Shown here: in pieces, positions 11,776 to 26,000 of the stretch
How positions within the stretch are numbered: position 1 is the first letter of the stretch
Layout of the letters: each line of letters opens with the position of its first letter
Assembly: GCF_914767665.1 (NCBI RefSeq)
Contig: NC_059506.1
Coordinates: 2,728,001 to 2,792,000, forward strand
Direction of reading: 5' to 3'
Source of the DNA: Harmonia axyridis
Taxonomy: Eukaryota > Arthropoda > Insecta > Coleoptera > Coccinellidae
DNA length: 64,000 nucleotides
The notes under the pieces: generated by a model
The model's input: the letters and a program-made list of their open reading frames with translations, nothing else
Told to the model about the DNA's origin: nothing
The model's database searches: none
Position numbers and translations under genes: made by a program

Positions 11776-13056
11776 TAAGATGCATAAAAAACCTGGTGTG
11801 TCTACTTATACCTGTAAAACTTTCAGACAAAACGGAAGATTTTTCAGATTTATACCTACTTGATTTCGAGAGATCGCTGTCTGTTTCAGGTGGCGCATAC
11901 ATCATTTACATTTGACATTTCTCTCAATTCTCGACTCTTGTGAACCAAGGGCGTAGATCTATTTTCTCTTGGGGAGGGATAATCGAAAAAAAAATTTTTG
12001 ACGACAACTTTTATCCATATCAGTAATGTTAGAAAAACAAGTTTGATAATGCAGTTTGAACCAAAGCACTCGAAATAATTTTTGTTGTTACTAATTCGGT
12101 TGTTCTTACCTCATACTGGGTGTTCTCAAATAAGAGTTACGAAGAAAAATGAGAAATTACTTGGATAATACTGGTTGTTTCTGGAGTGTCGTACAGTTTA
12201 TCAAATATTTATTAATCTTCGCTACAGATTGGGTAAATAAATACCAAAACTTATAATTAATGCATTCATTAGAGCTTGCTATCTGGATCTTTATAATAAT
12301 TTGGATTGTCCTGAGGATTACTAGAGATTTTTTCTCGAAATCGATAGCAAATACAACAAACTATAACAAACCAAAAAATGTAGTAGTGGACCAGAGTTTT
12401 TTTCTACATTTTCCTAAACTAACAGCCATTAACCAAAATATAGTTTTGGAGGAAGGAAGAAGGCACCCTTCCAGAAAAAAATTTCACTCTGTGGATTTGC
12501 ATTCAAAATTAGCATATCAAATGGTGAAAACTGAAATATCTATGGCCAATTCAAATTGAATATTTTGTGAAGGGAAGATTATACGAGAAAAAAACTTAAA
12601 CTTTAACACATGTATCTCAAAACAAAATGTTTGGGGACTCATGTTATAGGACTTTTTTTCTTAGAATAATCCGGAAATCTGTCATTTTCATTTGTATCTC
12701 CAATTTAGGAACACCGTGTAATTACCCCCAGTATCCCCCTATTTCTACACTCTTCTCGTGAACTTTGAGTATAGAACAATAATATTATATATTCTATGGT
12801 CTGTCATTATATTCCATTCATTTGATTGAAGATTTGAAATGAACTGAATTGTTATTTATTGTGAATGTTTGCAGTGTCTAAAATCAGTATTTCCTTTTCA
12901 AACGGCACCAGGCAGATGCGGGAATTCGAAAAATTTTAAAGAGCGCCACCTTACAGAACTCTGGTTAAGCTGAACACCAAAGCAACAGGTGGGTCTCTCA
13001 AAAAGTCTGAAACAAAATCGAATCAGTAAACACACCAGGTATTCTATGCATCTTAG
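11776..13056. mobile_element. Unclassified 1.3 kb TIR element, copy B
   Basis: The ends TAAGATGCATAAAAAACC and TATTCTATGCATCTTA match copies A and C. The flanking 8-mers GTTCGTAC and GTTGATAC agree at six of eight positions, as expected for an older duplication. The interior is alignable with copy A from end to end. No coding capacity is seen. Confidence 0.87.
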
Positions 13057-13869
13057 TTGATACTAACTAAAAATCATCATATGGATTCAATACTAGCACC
13101 GCCATCTGTGCATCCGACCGGGGACTCTTCAATTTGCCTAATACGTTAATGAGCAGAATGGACGCACTTGGAGAAAATTGATTGTTGAAAAGCCTATCCA
13201 TCCTCAACCCGTCCACGAAAATGATGCTTTTTCGGTAAATGTATTGCGCTACCAATGAATGGTTAATGATTTTTGTGGCTGGAATGAGAACATATTCTTG
13301 TTGACAACGGTTATTTTCAATAAGATGGCGCCACGTGCCACTCCAGCAGCAAAACAATCGCAATTCTGCAAGAAAAGTTATCTGACCACGTTCATTTTTT
13401 CTCTTTGAGCTCACGTGAAAGATAAGATCTATGCCAATGTTTCACAATCGATTCAAGACCGTAAAAATGCAATTTGAGAAGATATCGACGACAAAAAACC
13501 GCAAATGTGCAGAATGTGCTAATTGGTCATAGATAATTTCATATAAAGGATATGGTAGCTTTTTGGCTTATATCGTTTTCCATAAATGGCATACCTTCCT
13601 CTTAACAATGAATATATATTTTTAAATAGAAATTAACCTTCCTATTGAAATAGCCTTCATTATTTAGGGCAAAAGATCAATAGAAAGAAGAAACTCATGG
13701 TTAAAGAACTTGAGAGAATGGTACAATTGTAACAACTGCCAATTGTTTAGATCTGTAGTACGAGAATAGGCATAGCTTTGATGATAGCCAAACTTCGGAA
13801 CGAAGACGGCACTTGAAGAAGAAGATATCTATGTAAGTATTTATCGCTCCGTAAAATGAAGAATCTTAC
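13057..13869. other. Intronic or intergenic spacer
   Basis: No recognised feature. A 115-codon minus-strand frame (13067-13414) has no domain, poor composition and no splice support. Confidence 0.35.
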
Positions 13870-14077
13870 CTTGGCATTGAATATATAGCAGACCAGGGAC
13901 ATTATAGCCATAACTGTAGCATGGAGGCGATGCGATTGGTTCATGTTGAAATTGTCATTATCGAATGTAGCCTCCTGAATAGCCATAGCCAGGCAAACAC
14001 CAGCAGCTGCAGTGTATGCGCAGGGTATCTCTAGCATCAGTAAAGCAATCAAAGTGTAGGAACTCTCGAGGTTGATC
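13870..14077 (-). CDS. Exon 5 of the minus-strand gene
   Basis: The acceptor is TTTTTTTTTCTAG. The exon opens with one base that completes a Gln codon from exon 4, then reads INLESSYTLIALLMLEIP, AIQEATFDNDNFNMN and HATVMAIMSLVCYIFNAK. It ends at AAG|GTAAGA in phase 0. Two hydrophobic stretches could be buried helices of a solenoid; they are interrupted by Glu and Arg/His and look less like membrane spans. Confidence 0.75.
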
Positions 14078-17000
14078 CTAGAAAAAAAAATGTGAATACC
14101 TAGAACCTAGATCACCTTTAGGAGGTTTTTACATTGGAGGTGCAAACAATGATGGCAGATTCCTCGAATCATTTTGAGAAAATAAAATTTTATGAGCAGG
14201 GGCCGCAAACGCATCTTTCTAGATACAGGCTGTTCCATTTTTTTTTCAAGTCTTTTATCATAGCTACTTCCTTTCACAAGATATTCAACTTAAATTTGAC
14301 ACAGATATTCTAATTTGAAGTTTTCATGCAATATTCCCTTTTTTGTGGACCACTGGCAGTTTAGAAAGATGTTAAAAGAAACTTTGGTCCAATACTTGAC
14401 TTTTTGGTTTCTTGTAGTTTTGTCATATCTGCTACCGATTTCGAGAAAAAAAATTCCAAACAATTCTCTAGGAATCCTCAGGGGAAATATTACAAAGATC
14501 CAGTTAGTAAGCTGTGATGAATAAATTAATTATACATTTTGGTACTTATTTACCTAATCTATAGCGAAGATTAATAAAGATTCGATAAATTGGTATAATC
14601 ATCCCAAAAAGTAGCATTTGCATTTGCTTGCATGTTTATAGGACTTTTTCTTCAAATTATCTCCTTTCCATTGGATTTTTGATTTCCTTCAACTTCAAAA
14701 TTCATTACAATAAAAACAAATGATGATTCTACTGAAAAAGTAATTGTCAAATGTTTTTGTTTCATGTTTATAATACCAGTGAAAACGAAGTTATAAGAAC
14801 TTTTCATTTTCACGCCATTTTCCTATTTTCTCTTCACCAAATTAATAATCTGGATAATCCGAGCCCGAAAATGTGCCATTCATTTTTTCTAGCCCAACGG
14901 GATTCTGATATACCCTCACTAGACAACGAATTTGGGACACCCGATAGGTACTCTCGAACCGAATATAGGACAGACTATTATTTCCAAGATCCAACTATCT
15001 CGTTCCAGTTGATTTATGGATAATTTCTTTCTCTCAAATGAATATTCAACAGAAAATGGTGAATGAGCCGGTACCAAACCTGTGAATAGCTCTTTCCGTG
15101 ATTTTTATTAGGTGTATCTGAGATGCATAGAAGACCTGGTGTGTCTATTATACCTGTAAAACTTTCGGAAAAAACGGGAGATTTTTCTGATTTATACCTA
15201 CTTGATTTCGAAGGATCGCGTTTCTTTCAGATGGCGCATACATCGTTTACATTTGACATTTCTCTCAATTCTCGACTCTTGTGAACCAAGGGCGTAGATC
15301 TTTTTTTCTTGGGGGGGATAATCGAAAAAAACATTTTTGAACGACAACTTTACTCATATCTGTAATGTTAGAAAAAAAGTTTGATAACGGAATTTGAACC
15401 AAATTACTCGAAATAATTTTTTTTTTTACTAATTCGGTTATTCTTAGTCTTACCTTATACTGGGTGTTCTCAAATAAGAGAAGGAAAATGAGGAATTACT
15501 TGGATAATTTTGAGAAAAAAAATGTTTCATGAATATGAGCCCCCAAACGCTTTGCTTTCGATATACAGGTTGTTTCTAGTGTGTCATACTTTTTGTGATG
15601 CTTATATCAGTTTATCAAATATTTATTAATCTTCGCTACAAATTGGGTAAATAAATACCAAAACCTATGATTAATTCATTCATTAGAGCTTACTAGCTGT
15701 TTCTTTATAATAATTTGGATTTTCCTGAGGATTACTAGAAATTTTTTCTCGAAATCGATAGCAGATACGACAAAACTATAACAAACCAAAAAGTGTAGTA
15801 CTGGACCAGAGTTTTTTTCTGCATTTTTCTAAACTAACAGCCATTTACCAAAATATAGTTTTGGAGAAAGTAAGCAGGCATCCTTCTAGAAAAAATATCA
15901 CTTTGTAGATTTGCATTCAAAAGGAGCATATCACATGTTGAAAACTTTAAACTGGAATATCTATGGCCAATTCAAATTAAATATCTTGGAAGGGAAGGTT
16001 ATACGAGAAAAAAACTTAAACTTTAACACATATGTATCTTAAAACAAAATGTTTGGGGACTCATGTTAGAGGACTTTTTTTCTTAAAATGATCCGGAAAT
16101 CTGTCATTTTCATTTGTATCTCCAATGTAGGAACACCGTGTAATTACCCCAAGTATCCCCCCATGTCTAAGCTCTTGTCGTGAACTTTGAGTATAGAACA
16201 ATAATATTTTATATTCTATGGTCTGTCATTATATTCCATTCATTTCAATAAAAATTCGATATGAACTGAATTGTAATTTATTGTGAATGTTTGCAGTGTC
16301 TAAAATCAGTATTTCCTTTTTAAACGGCACCTGGCAGATAGCGGGAATTCGAAAAATTTTGAAGAGCGCCACCTTACAGATCTCTGGTTAAGCTGAACAT
16401 CAAAGCAACAGGTGAATCTCTCAAAAAGTCTGAAACAAAATCGAATCATTGCACACACCAGGTTTTCTGTACATCTTAGGTGTATCTTCAACTTTGCATC
16501 AGCCATTTTGCAATATATGGCTGTAGCTGTGTTCATAGGCATAGAATAATATGAACTGGGCGTTAGAGAGAGACCATTGATATCTGGGTATTTTGACAAG
16601 GATAGAATAGTTAATGGCAAAATATTAGTTTCGTAAATTGATTGTGAATGTTTTCTTGTGGAGATTGCAGATTTCTCAACGATTTACTAAGTGTTTGTAA
16701 TGTTGTAATTGTTCTGCTTATTTTAGTACTAATAAACAATTTTAGGTTGGTAAGTCTGCTTCGTGTGCAGCTTATAACTTTGTTGTTAGATCCAAAAAAA
16801 GGTTGGACGTGATTGATTTTTTCAATCTGTGTCCATAACCATATAGTTTTGACTTCGGTTCGGACATTTGTTCTGGAAAAATTTATTACTTTCTTAATGC
16901 TTTTCTCATTCTTGTTAATGATCGTATTTCTATATAGCTGCAAAAACTTACTGTCTCATGCCATGTGTCATTATAGAAGTTAATAATGACGCATGAAAAG

Positions 17001-20000
17001 CTTCCCGATGCTTCTGGAAAAACTGCTTATCTTGTTCGTGATAGGTGTTCACCACAATATTGTATTTGGAGTTTTCATAAAATATCCTGAAAAAACAAGA
17101 GAAACAGTCATAAATAATATCTACAAACAACTCAAACCATCAAAGACAAGAACATTTGCCTAAACGTTGATCACAAATTTAAACATTGATTACTTTCTGA
17201 TTTCTTAAGAGAAATCAGAGAGTAATCAATGTTGCCATGTGTTTTCACAGATATCTATTGAACTTTTCATTGTTAGGTTCAGATTAATTGTAAGTTCAGA
17301 TTTAGATAACTAATGAATTTTTTTTTGGTATTGAATAGTCTTTCGTAATGTAAAAAATAGTTTCCAGTGCCCTGATGATGGCCATGTAAATGACCAAAAG
17401 CTAGGCCAAATTTAATAAAGAGCCAAATAAGATCTTCGAATGACTTCATACGTAATACATTATTCCTTTGATAAGGAGGAATTCTTCAGGTAATGCCGTA
17501 ATATTGTAATTCAAATGAAATATCTATAGGTGGACAATTACATGGATCATTTAGTCAGCAAAGGCGTAATGTATGTAAGTAGTTATTGATGTAAATATTT
17601 ATGATGTAAAATACAATTGAACTACGACAACTCGAACCATGATCTGTCATAGTCCATTATACATAAAATACAAGTTATCGAGACTTCTAGTTATTGAAAC
17701 AAAAAATAGACTAACACATTTTCAACACATCTGTTAATGGAATCCTAATATTCATTATTTTCAGATCACAATCACTTTGTGGAATATAGCAAGGAACGAA
17801 ACTGTACCAGTGTTGGTATACATTTCTGAACGTTATTCAGGTAGGACACATTGATTTAACATTTTTTGTATTTATTTTATTGGCTTCTTCGGAAATTCTT
17901 TTCAATTGTCCCCAACCTGACTATTTCTTCCCTAGTTGGAATCCAACATATTACAGTTAACACTACCTACCCAATTGATGTTGATTTCAGAAATGAAATA
18001 ATTTTTTCGGAAAACATTACATAGGTGTAGATTTTCAATACGAAAAGGATCGCCGCACCACTCGACTGGATGATGATGAATTTGATTACCTAAGATTCAA
18101 AACAATGAATGTAATAATACTAGAGTTATAAGTAAAAACTGAACTTTTTGTGAAACTTCAACACCATGTATGAAACTTGTTAGGATTTATGTTTGTATGA
18201 AATTTTTTCCATAAAATTTTCACACCTGTCGCTCCTGAGTGCAGCTGAGGCCACCGCAACCGCGCTTAGCTAGCAGCCTACATCATGGTTGGTAGGAACA
18301 ACTGACTCACTGGGAAAATTTTAGGCTTTCTTAAAATATGTGTGGTCTGCCGTCCACTGACCACTAGCTCTTAGACTATGTATACTTCCTAGCGGCGGCT
18401 CTGTTCATATGCCAAAATGTAACCAACAGACAGTCATCAGAATCAAAGCAATATTTTTGTATTTTTGGACAAGAAAATCAAATTATACCTTGGCGTGTCA
18501 ACTTTCAATCTGTTATTGCAGCGGTCTATCAGATAGTGCATCACTCTGTTTCCCAGCAGGCTCTGCAGCATATTCTTCGAAGATATCAGTTTCAGCAGAG
18601 AGTCTATCACGTCGTTGGGTATGGATTCCTTATACAGTTTGGTGTGATAGTTCATCGCAGCGTACTCTAGCATACTGCCGATTTCCAGCAAAATAGATTC
18701 GTTGACATCTTCTTTCTGCACCCAGATCAGAAGCAGCCTTATCTAAATACAGTAGACATTTTCGTCAATACTTGTGAGAAATGTTTATTATTAATCTCAT
18801 CTCATATATCTCCAAACTGTTCAATTAGTAGTTCTGTACAATTGGTACGAATGCTCAAAAGCTCCTGATATCAGGGCTTTAAATTTTTTTTTATGTTATG
18901 TTATACTCGATGTTATATAGGGTGATTTATTAGCTCACCGACATATATTTTGGGAACATACGTCCGATTTCAATTATATAAGCAACTAAATCGCTCCAAC
19001 AGTTACATTCATATATTTTTCAGTGTAATAAAACACGCAAATCAGAATATATACCAACAATGACATACTGACAAGTGTAATCTGCTTGTTTCTAAGAATA
19101 CTTTCCGTTATCAATGATATTATATGAATAGAAATGAATGAGACTTTTGAAACCATTTTTTTCCTCGAATAATTTGAATCGAACATATGTTCCCATAACG
19201 TTTTTTTGTTAAAATTACATGACCTTTCATATGAGAAAGTTTGACGGTGAGCTAATAAATCATCGTGTACCTATTTATGCGAAAAATCTCAACCTGATTG
19301 AATCTGTAATCACAGAAATATTGGGTATTTATTTTACATTTTTCTTGAATTCTCAGATATATATTTCCTTCTCATTTCTGCTTGAGTTTTCTAGTTCTGA
19401 TGAAACTATCCACAAGCACAAAGCTTCAAATAGTTAATTTATTTATACAGGGTGATCTACGAAGGCTATTTGTTGAAATGAATAAAAGAAATATTCGAGA
19501 TTAAATTTAAAATTTAATAGTTAAGCGCTGTTACGAAATAATTCTTGGAAAAAAAATCAGATTTTTTTGTCTTCCCCTTTCGGAAATGATAATTTTTTTT
19601 TTGTGGTACTCAATTTTTTCATTCATAATCAGATCACTTATTCAATTCTACATTGCTTCAATGTATCATTTGCGTATTTTTCCCAGAAAATTTGTTTTGC
19701 ATGAAAATTTCTGATTTTCTAGCTTCTATCTATTAGAAGATGCTTATCTCCCGTTAATTGAAAATTCAATTGAACATACATCCATGGCAAAAGTTAGCCA
19801 TGACATAACACCCAAAACTCAATTTCTTCAAATGAGAACCCGTTTTTTTTTTAAATGAGAACTCTTTTTTTATTGATCAGCTGAAAAATAGTGGATAGTG
19901 TTATAAAAACTACGGCTCTGAAATGCTTATTTCTCAAGATATTCTTCGAAGTCTAATTTTCTCTTATGGAATCTTCTCCTTCTTTTTTGCTCCATGGGTG

Positions 20001-23000
20001 ACGGTGAAAAAATAAACAATTCAATAATGATAAGTTATAATTAACATTGGAATAAATTCCTATGTAAGAAAATATTGAGATTTTTTCAGATTTCAGACAA
20101 ATTTTCTGCAAAAATATGCAGATGATACGTTAAAACAATGTAGAATTCAATGAGTAATGAATGAAAAAACTGGGTGATACATTTGATAAGTTTAATACAT
20201 ATAAATATTCCTACAAAATTAATTTTTAATACTTATTTTCTGTGAAACAAATAATAACAATAATAGATTATTAAAAATAAACATTAAACACATCAAACCC
20301 ACAGTTTACATTTTCCGAGATGGTTACGTCATTTGGTTTTACATTTTATTTCTCATGACAAGAGAATTCACAGTTTGCTAATGCATACTACTAATTAATA
20401 TTTTACGCGTTTTAAAATGATGAATAGTTGAGCAGAAAGCTATAAAATATTAAATCTCAGCGATAGAAATAAGAACAGGTATTTTGAAAAACACACATAA
20501 TGCATTAATTCTTTGGTTTGCTGCTTTTTCGAAAAAATGTAACATTCAAAGTTGAAAATAATTACACCAAACTGAATTATGTATTTTTTCATGACAATAA
20601 CGGCATTTCCCTAAAATTTGTGAAAAATATAGATTTCGAAGTGAAAAAAGACAATCATCTGAGTACTGCCTGAAAATATTGAAATCACATGAAACGTTTT
20701 GAAGGATTGTATAAAGTAAAAACAAACGACAAAATTCACACAAAATCGAACAGCTGATTTCCAAATTATTGATATCAGAATTTAGGCCACTTTTCATGAA
20801 TCACACTGTATATCTCCGAAACTGACAGTCTTACGATGCACAACAAGCTACTTTTCTGAAAGTTCTGAATGACCTGCATTCACTACTGGACATTGGCCAA
20901 CCACTCATGAAACACCCTGTATCTTCTCAAGTGCAGTTGGTGGTTCCCTTGTGGGTATTGAAAATTTTCAAATCGTTTTATACTCGTAGTTATAACATAG
21001 ACGATAAAATATAGAGTTATTTTGATACAAAAAAGGAAGTAGCAACAGAATGACGTTTCTCCGCGTTGTCCAAACCCAGGAAGTTCAATTAGCTACGAAA
21101 ATCTTTAATTATATAAATTTCTGCCACCTTCCTAAATATATCGATAAATAGGAAGACAATAACGCAATGTTCAAACGTACCAACTGAGATAAGTTTAAGT
21201 TAGTAATTATGTCCGATAGAAACGGATGAATTTCGTCATCGATTTCAATAGTACAATACTTATAAAATGATTTGTTAGTTTCCTCAGTTCACACTATGAA
21301 AAATTGTGGTGCTTTGATATGAATAAATTGGTTTTACTATTTACTCTCTTCCTGGAATATACTATAACGTTAGGTGATCGATATTATATTGAAGAAAAAT
21401 GGAATCAGTTTCTGGTAAGTATTGTACAACTTATAATTAGTTATTTAACGGAACTTATTTTTCACCCTGAGTTTGTTTCAGTAGTGAAGTTGAGGGATTA
21501 CTATGCCTTTTGGGCCATCTATCATTTCATAACAAATTGTGTATTTTTAGAGTTTTGAGCCGGGAGTTGTTTCAAACTATAAGATTTGACTCGCTTATGT
21601 CAGGATATGTTTATGTATGAAGTAAGGAACAAAATTCATACCTCCGTTATCGAATGTTTCAAATCAAAACACTAGGACAGGTCAATTTTAGTTTTCAATT
21701 AACCACCTAATGACATAAAAATCTTATTTATCATGCACGTCATTCATTTTTACAGAGTCACGTCATTATTATTTTTTCAATACCTACCTCAATTTTTTTT
21801 TGCTGATTTATTAGACTTATTCATTAGACACTCACCTCGAGTGATGGTGTGGAAAGATTGTTACGATGAGTAATTTTTTGCTTTTTTGAGAAAATAACAC
21901 TTTTACTGTGGTCTGTGCGATTTAAAAATGAAACTCTCATGAAAGAATATATTCATTTAACCCAAAAAACAACAGAAATTTAGCGCAAATGTTCAAATTG
22001 GACTCCGTTAACCTTTTGGCATTGAGCGATACGAGTGTAATCACTTTGTACACTTCGCTCAAGGACTTCCGGAGTGATCTGCTCCACTTCAGCGCGAATT
22101 CTCAGTCGTAAGTTGTCTGAATTATTTGGCCTATTAAAATGAACCTTTGATTTTAAATGACTCCCCAAAACAAGTCTGAGGGTCAACTCTGTGAAACGCA
22201 GCAGCACGATATTTGAACTTTTTGCGGTTTGATTTATGTCTGTGTTGGCAGCATAATATCTTGACAAAACATTTCCTGGAGAGTGGATAGGACGTCGAGG
22301 ACCTATTGAGTAGCCACCGCGTTCCACAGACTTGGTGCCCTCAGACTATTATTATAATTTAGAAGAAAAACGGCAAAACATTCGCGCTGAAGTTGAGATG
22401 ATAAGGATAATTATAATACAATCCAAGAAAACTACAAAAATGGAGAGAGAAGCTCCTGCATGGAAGACATTTCAGCGAGGTGAACCAGTATCATGTCGAC
22501 ATTGAAGCCTCGAACTATTGGCTTACATTAGGAGCGATGTATCCAGAAACGGAAGGTTTTCTATTAGCTATCCAAGATCAAGTGATCTCAACGAGAAATT
22601 ACTGCAGGCATATCATAAAGGATCGAACTATTACTGACGATCGATGCCGATATGGGTGTCTAAAGGTCAATTTTCATGAGAAACTCAGTGGCGAAAACTG
22701 TTACTCCATGGCTATCACCATTACATAGTTACAGGGTGTTTTTCGAAAGTGTTCATCTTCGTAATATTGCTGTTAACTTTTTTCTGTTGAAAATTTTTCA
22801 TTCCTGTGAAAACCGTCTGATAGCAACTTTTTACGTAGAATTCAATGATGTTAATTGAATTTTCCACAAAATGATATTTCATGAGATATCGCTATAATTT
22901 TTTTTTTAATGGGACACAAACCGATAGAGCTGATATTATTTGATGTTCGATGTCTTAACATGTGGCCGACTAGGTCGCGCCTGGCCCAACGTCTATGGAC

Positions 23001-26000
23001 TTTAACTCTTAGGGAAGATTAAAAGATATAATAATAGACGTTAGGTCAGGTGACCTAGCCGGCCACTTCCCTGTACACAGCAGAAATACACGTATAGACA
23101 TTTGAAAATTGCATTGATTCTCTCCACTCTTCTCTCTCTACATAAAGTTCTTTCATCCAACAGAATATGAACAACAAGAAATACGAACCATGGGACTCGA
23201 AAAAACGTTTCGAAATATTCACTAAGAACATGCACATGATGGAAGCTCATAACAAACGGTTCCTTCGGGGAAGTGAATCGTTCAAGATGGACATAGGTCC
23301 TTTTTCGGACCAAACGGAGGAGGAGTTCATGTTGAAATTCGAAACTCACACCAGTCCTTTCAGAAGTTCCATGGAGCATGCGGAGTTCAATTCGTTCGTC
23401 GAGAACCATAACGAAAGGTTGCCGAATCAAGTAGACTACAGAAACAAGATGCAACCGGCTAAGGACCAGAAAAACTGCAAAGCGAGCTGGGCTTTCGCAG
23501 CTGTAAGTGCATTTCTCTAATTCTGTGGTTATTCCCTTCATTCTTCCACATCTTGTAGAACAAAATCGTGCGAGAATATATCAGAAACGCACAGTTTTCA
23601 TGGTTATATTTTTTTATTATATGTTGGTACCCCGAACTTTCCGCCACGGCTTTATCTGTCAATTCATCAATTAGCCTTAAAGAAATCAGTTCTGCCAAAC
23701 AACATTTTTCAATGCAAAAATCACTAAATGATATTTATGGAAATATTTCATTAATTTCAATAAAAATGCAATGAATTCGAGAATAGTTATTTATAATACA
23801 AGTGCAGAAGGCATTGATATTCTTCCACGAGTTCAAAATTCAAAAACGAGCCACGAAGTGGCGAGTTTTGGAATGAACGAGTGGTAGAATGAGCCTTCTG
23901 TACGAGTATTATACATTATTTTCTCTAATTCATTGCATTTTCATTGAAATTAATGAAATATTTCCATAAATATATTTTAGTGATTTTTGCATTGAAAAAT
24001 GTTGGTTGGCAGAACTGATTTCTTTAAGGCAAATTGATGAATTGACAGACAAAGCCGTGGCGGAAAGTTCGGAGTACCAACATAGAATAATAAAATATAA
24101 CCATGAAAACTGTGCGTTTCTGATATATTCTCGCACGATTTTGTTCTACAAGATGTGGAAGAATGAACGGAATAACCACAGAATTAGAGAAAATAATGTA
24201 TAATACTCGTACAGACGGCTCATTGAACTTGTGGAAGAATATCAATACCTTGTGCACTTGTATTATAAATAACTATTTTAACTTCGGCGGTTGACATAAG
24301 GTAGGGAATAGAAATAGGAAATCGGGAAGGCCCAATTTTTGGGGGGGGGGGAGAAGTTTTAAATAAGAATTTTCCTGATCTTGTAATTATTTTAGCTTTA
24401 GTATGTCAACTTCTAAGGGGGTATGCTAAATTTTAGTGAGGAGGCATTCCATTTGGGGGAGGAACATCATTTAAACCATAACAATTTCTATAACAACTAA
24501 AATCGCTAAAATTTTCCCTTTTGAAAAATATACAGGGTGATTCCCGGGATGGCCTATTGAAGGTTTATGGAAAACTAATCATAATTTTGAGCTGAAAATT
24601 TGTATATTGGGGTTTGAGACAATGATCTTTCTCCCTAAAATATTTTGAGGTCTCTACAACTTCCGGTTATACCGGAAACAGACTACTACTTCCTTATTTC
24701 AAATGGCACAGCCAGTATATTATTGCATCATTAGATAGCTTTTTTGATGGCAATTTCGGCAATATGCCATACCTTTGGTAAAAATTCAACGGTTCATGAG
24801 TTATTGGAATTCTTATGAAAAAAATGGTGGCAATGAGGACTCATTGATTCTCCCAATGAACTCAGTCGTTAAGTCTTGCTTCATTCTTTGGTGGTTGTTT
24901 CGTTGGTTCTGTTTCATTCCAAGATATTTATAAAGATCATCCGACTTCATTGCTTCTATTTGCTGTCCATTTGCGAGAGTGATCGGTTCATCTTGTATTC
25001 TTCCTCTCACTACGCTATTATTATTATTATTATTATTTGAACTGGGGTCGTTTTGGTTCGGTAAGTCTTCCGGAAACTGCGATCATGCAGATCTTTTGTT
25101 CTCTCCCCTTCTCATTCATAGAAACCCAAGGAGGTCGTCAATGACTTCAATAAAACTGACAACCTCCTTACAGGCCTTGGCCATTACCTCTCTGGTATCC
25201 AGGACCGGCTTACCCATGTGAATGGTTCTTAGGCCAGCCAGCTCCGGGTACTTGCATACCATGTGTTCGGCTGTTTCTGCTTCCGATCTACAGAGCCTGC
25301 AAATCTCGTCTGATGACTTTCCCATACGGTACAAATAATTTTTGCACCGACAGTGCCCCGTCAGCAGTCCCACCATCACCCAAAGCTCGACTCGTGACAG
25401 CTTTAAGAGCTTTTTGGCGTAGGTAGGTGAAATCGTCAAGAATTTCTTTGCCTGAAGAAGTCTAGGAGTTTTATTCCAGTAGATCATCCTGTTGTTCAAC
25501 TCCCATAAGAAAGGCTCAGGTCCAGCAGGTGTTAACCTTGATGCACTTTTTGCAAGTTGATCAGCTTTTTCATTTCCTTCAACCCCACAGTGCCCTGGTA
25601 CCCATAGTAGAGTCACCTTATTTACTCTGGCCAGTTGCTTTATGGTGTCACGGCACTCCCAAGTCAGCAGAGACCCCTGGCAACACGATTCCAGGGGTCT
25701 CAGCGTGGTTTGACAGTCCGTGGTGATGTAGATATGCGCCCCCTTGAGGTTCATTTTGAGACACTCCTGAGCGCATACTTAAACAGCCATTATCTCGGTC
25801 TGTAGAATCGAGGGCTCACTTCCCAGGGCTTTAGAGATCCTCAGTTTAGGTCCATATATCCCAATGCCAGTGCCCTTCTCTGTTTTTAATCCATCTGTGA
25901 ACCATATGGATGACTTTTTGTCCAAACAATTTACGAGACTTATTGCACTAGGACGGTCATTTATAACCGTTTCAAAATCGTAGGTGGTTGACATAACATC

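Noticed and set aside
13067..13414. 115-codon minus-strand frame before exon 5 of the minus-strand gene
   Set aside because: It has no splice sites that join exon 5 in phase, no domain, and irregular composition.
17371..17412. Second hammerhead candidate (CCCTGATGATGGCCATG)
   Set aside because: The GAAA box is missing (CAAAAGC instead) and the stem is imperfect. It is kept only as a degenerate relative of the 60.3 kb motif.
21304..21558. 84-codon frame read through the first cathepsin exon
   Set aside because: It opens at a TTG and runs past a strong GTAAGT donor. The signal peptide starting at the ATG at 21319 and splicing at 21414 fit the family.
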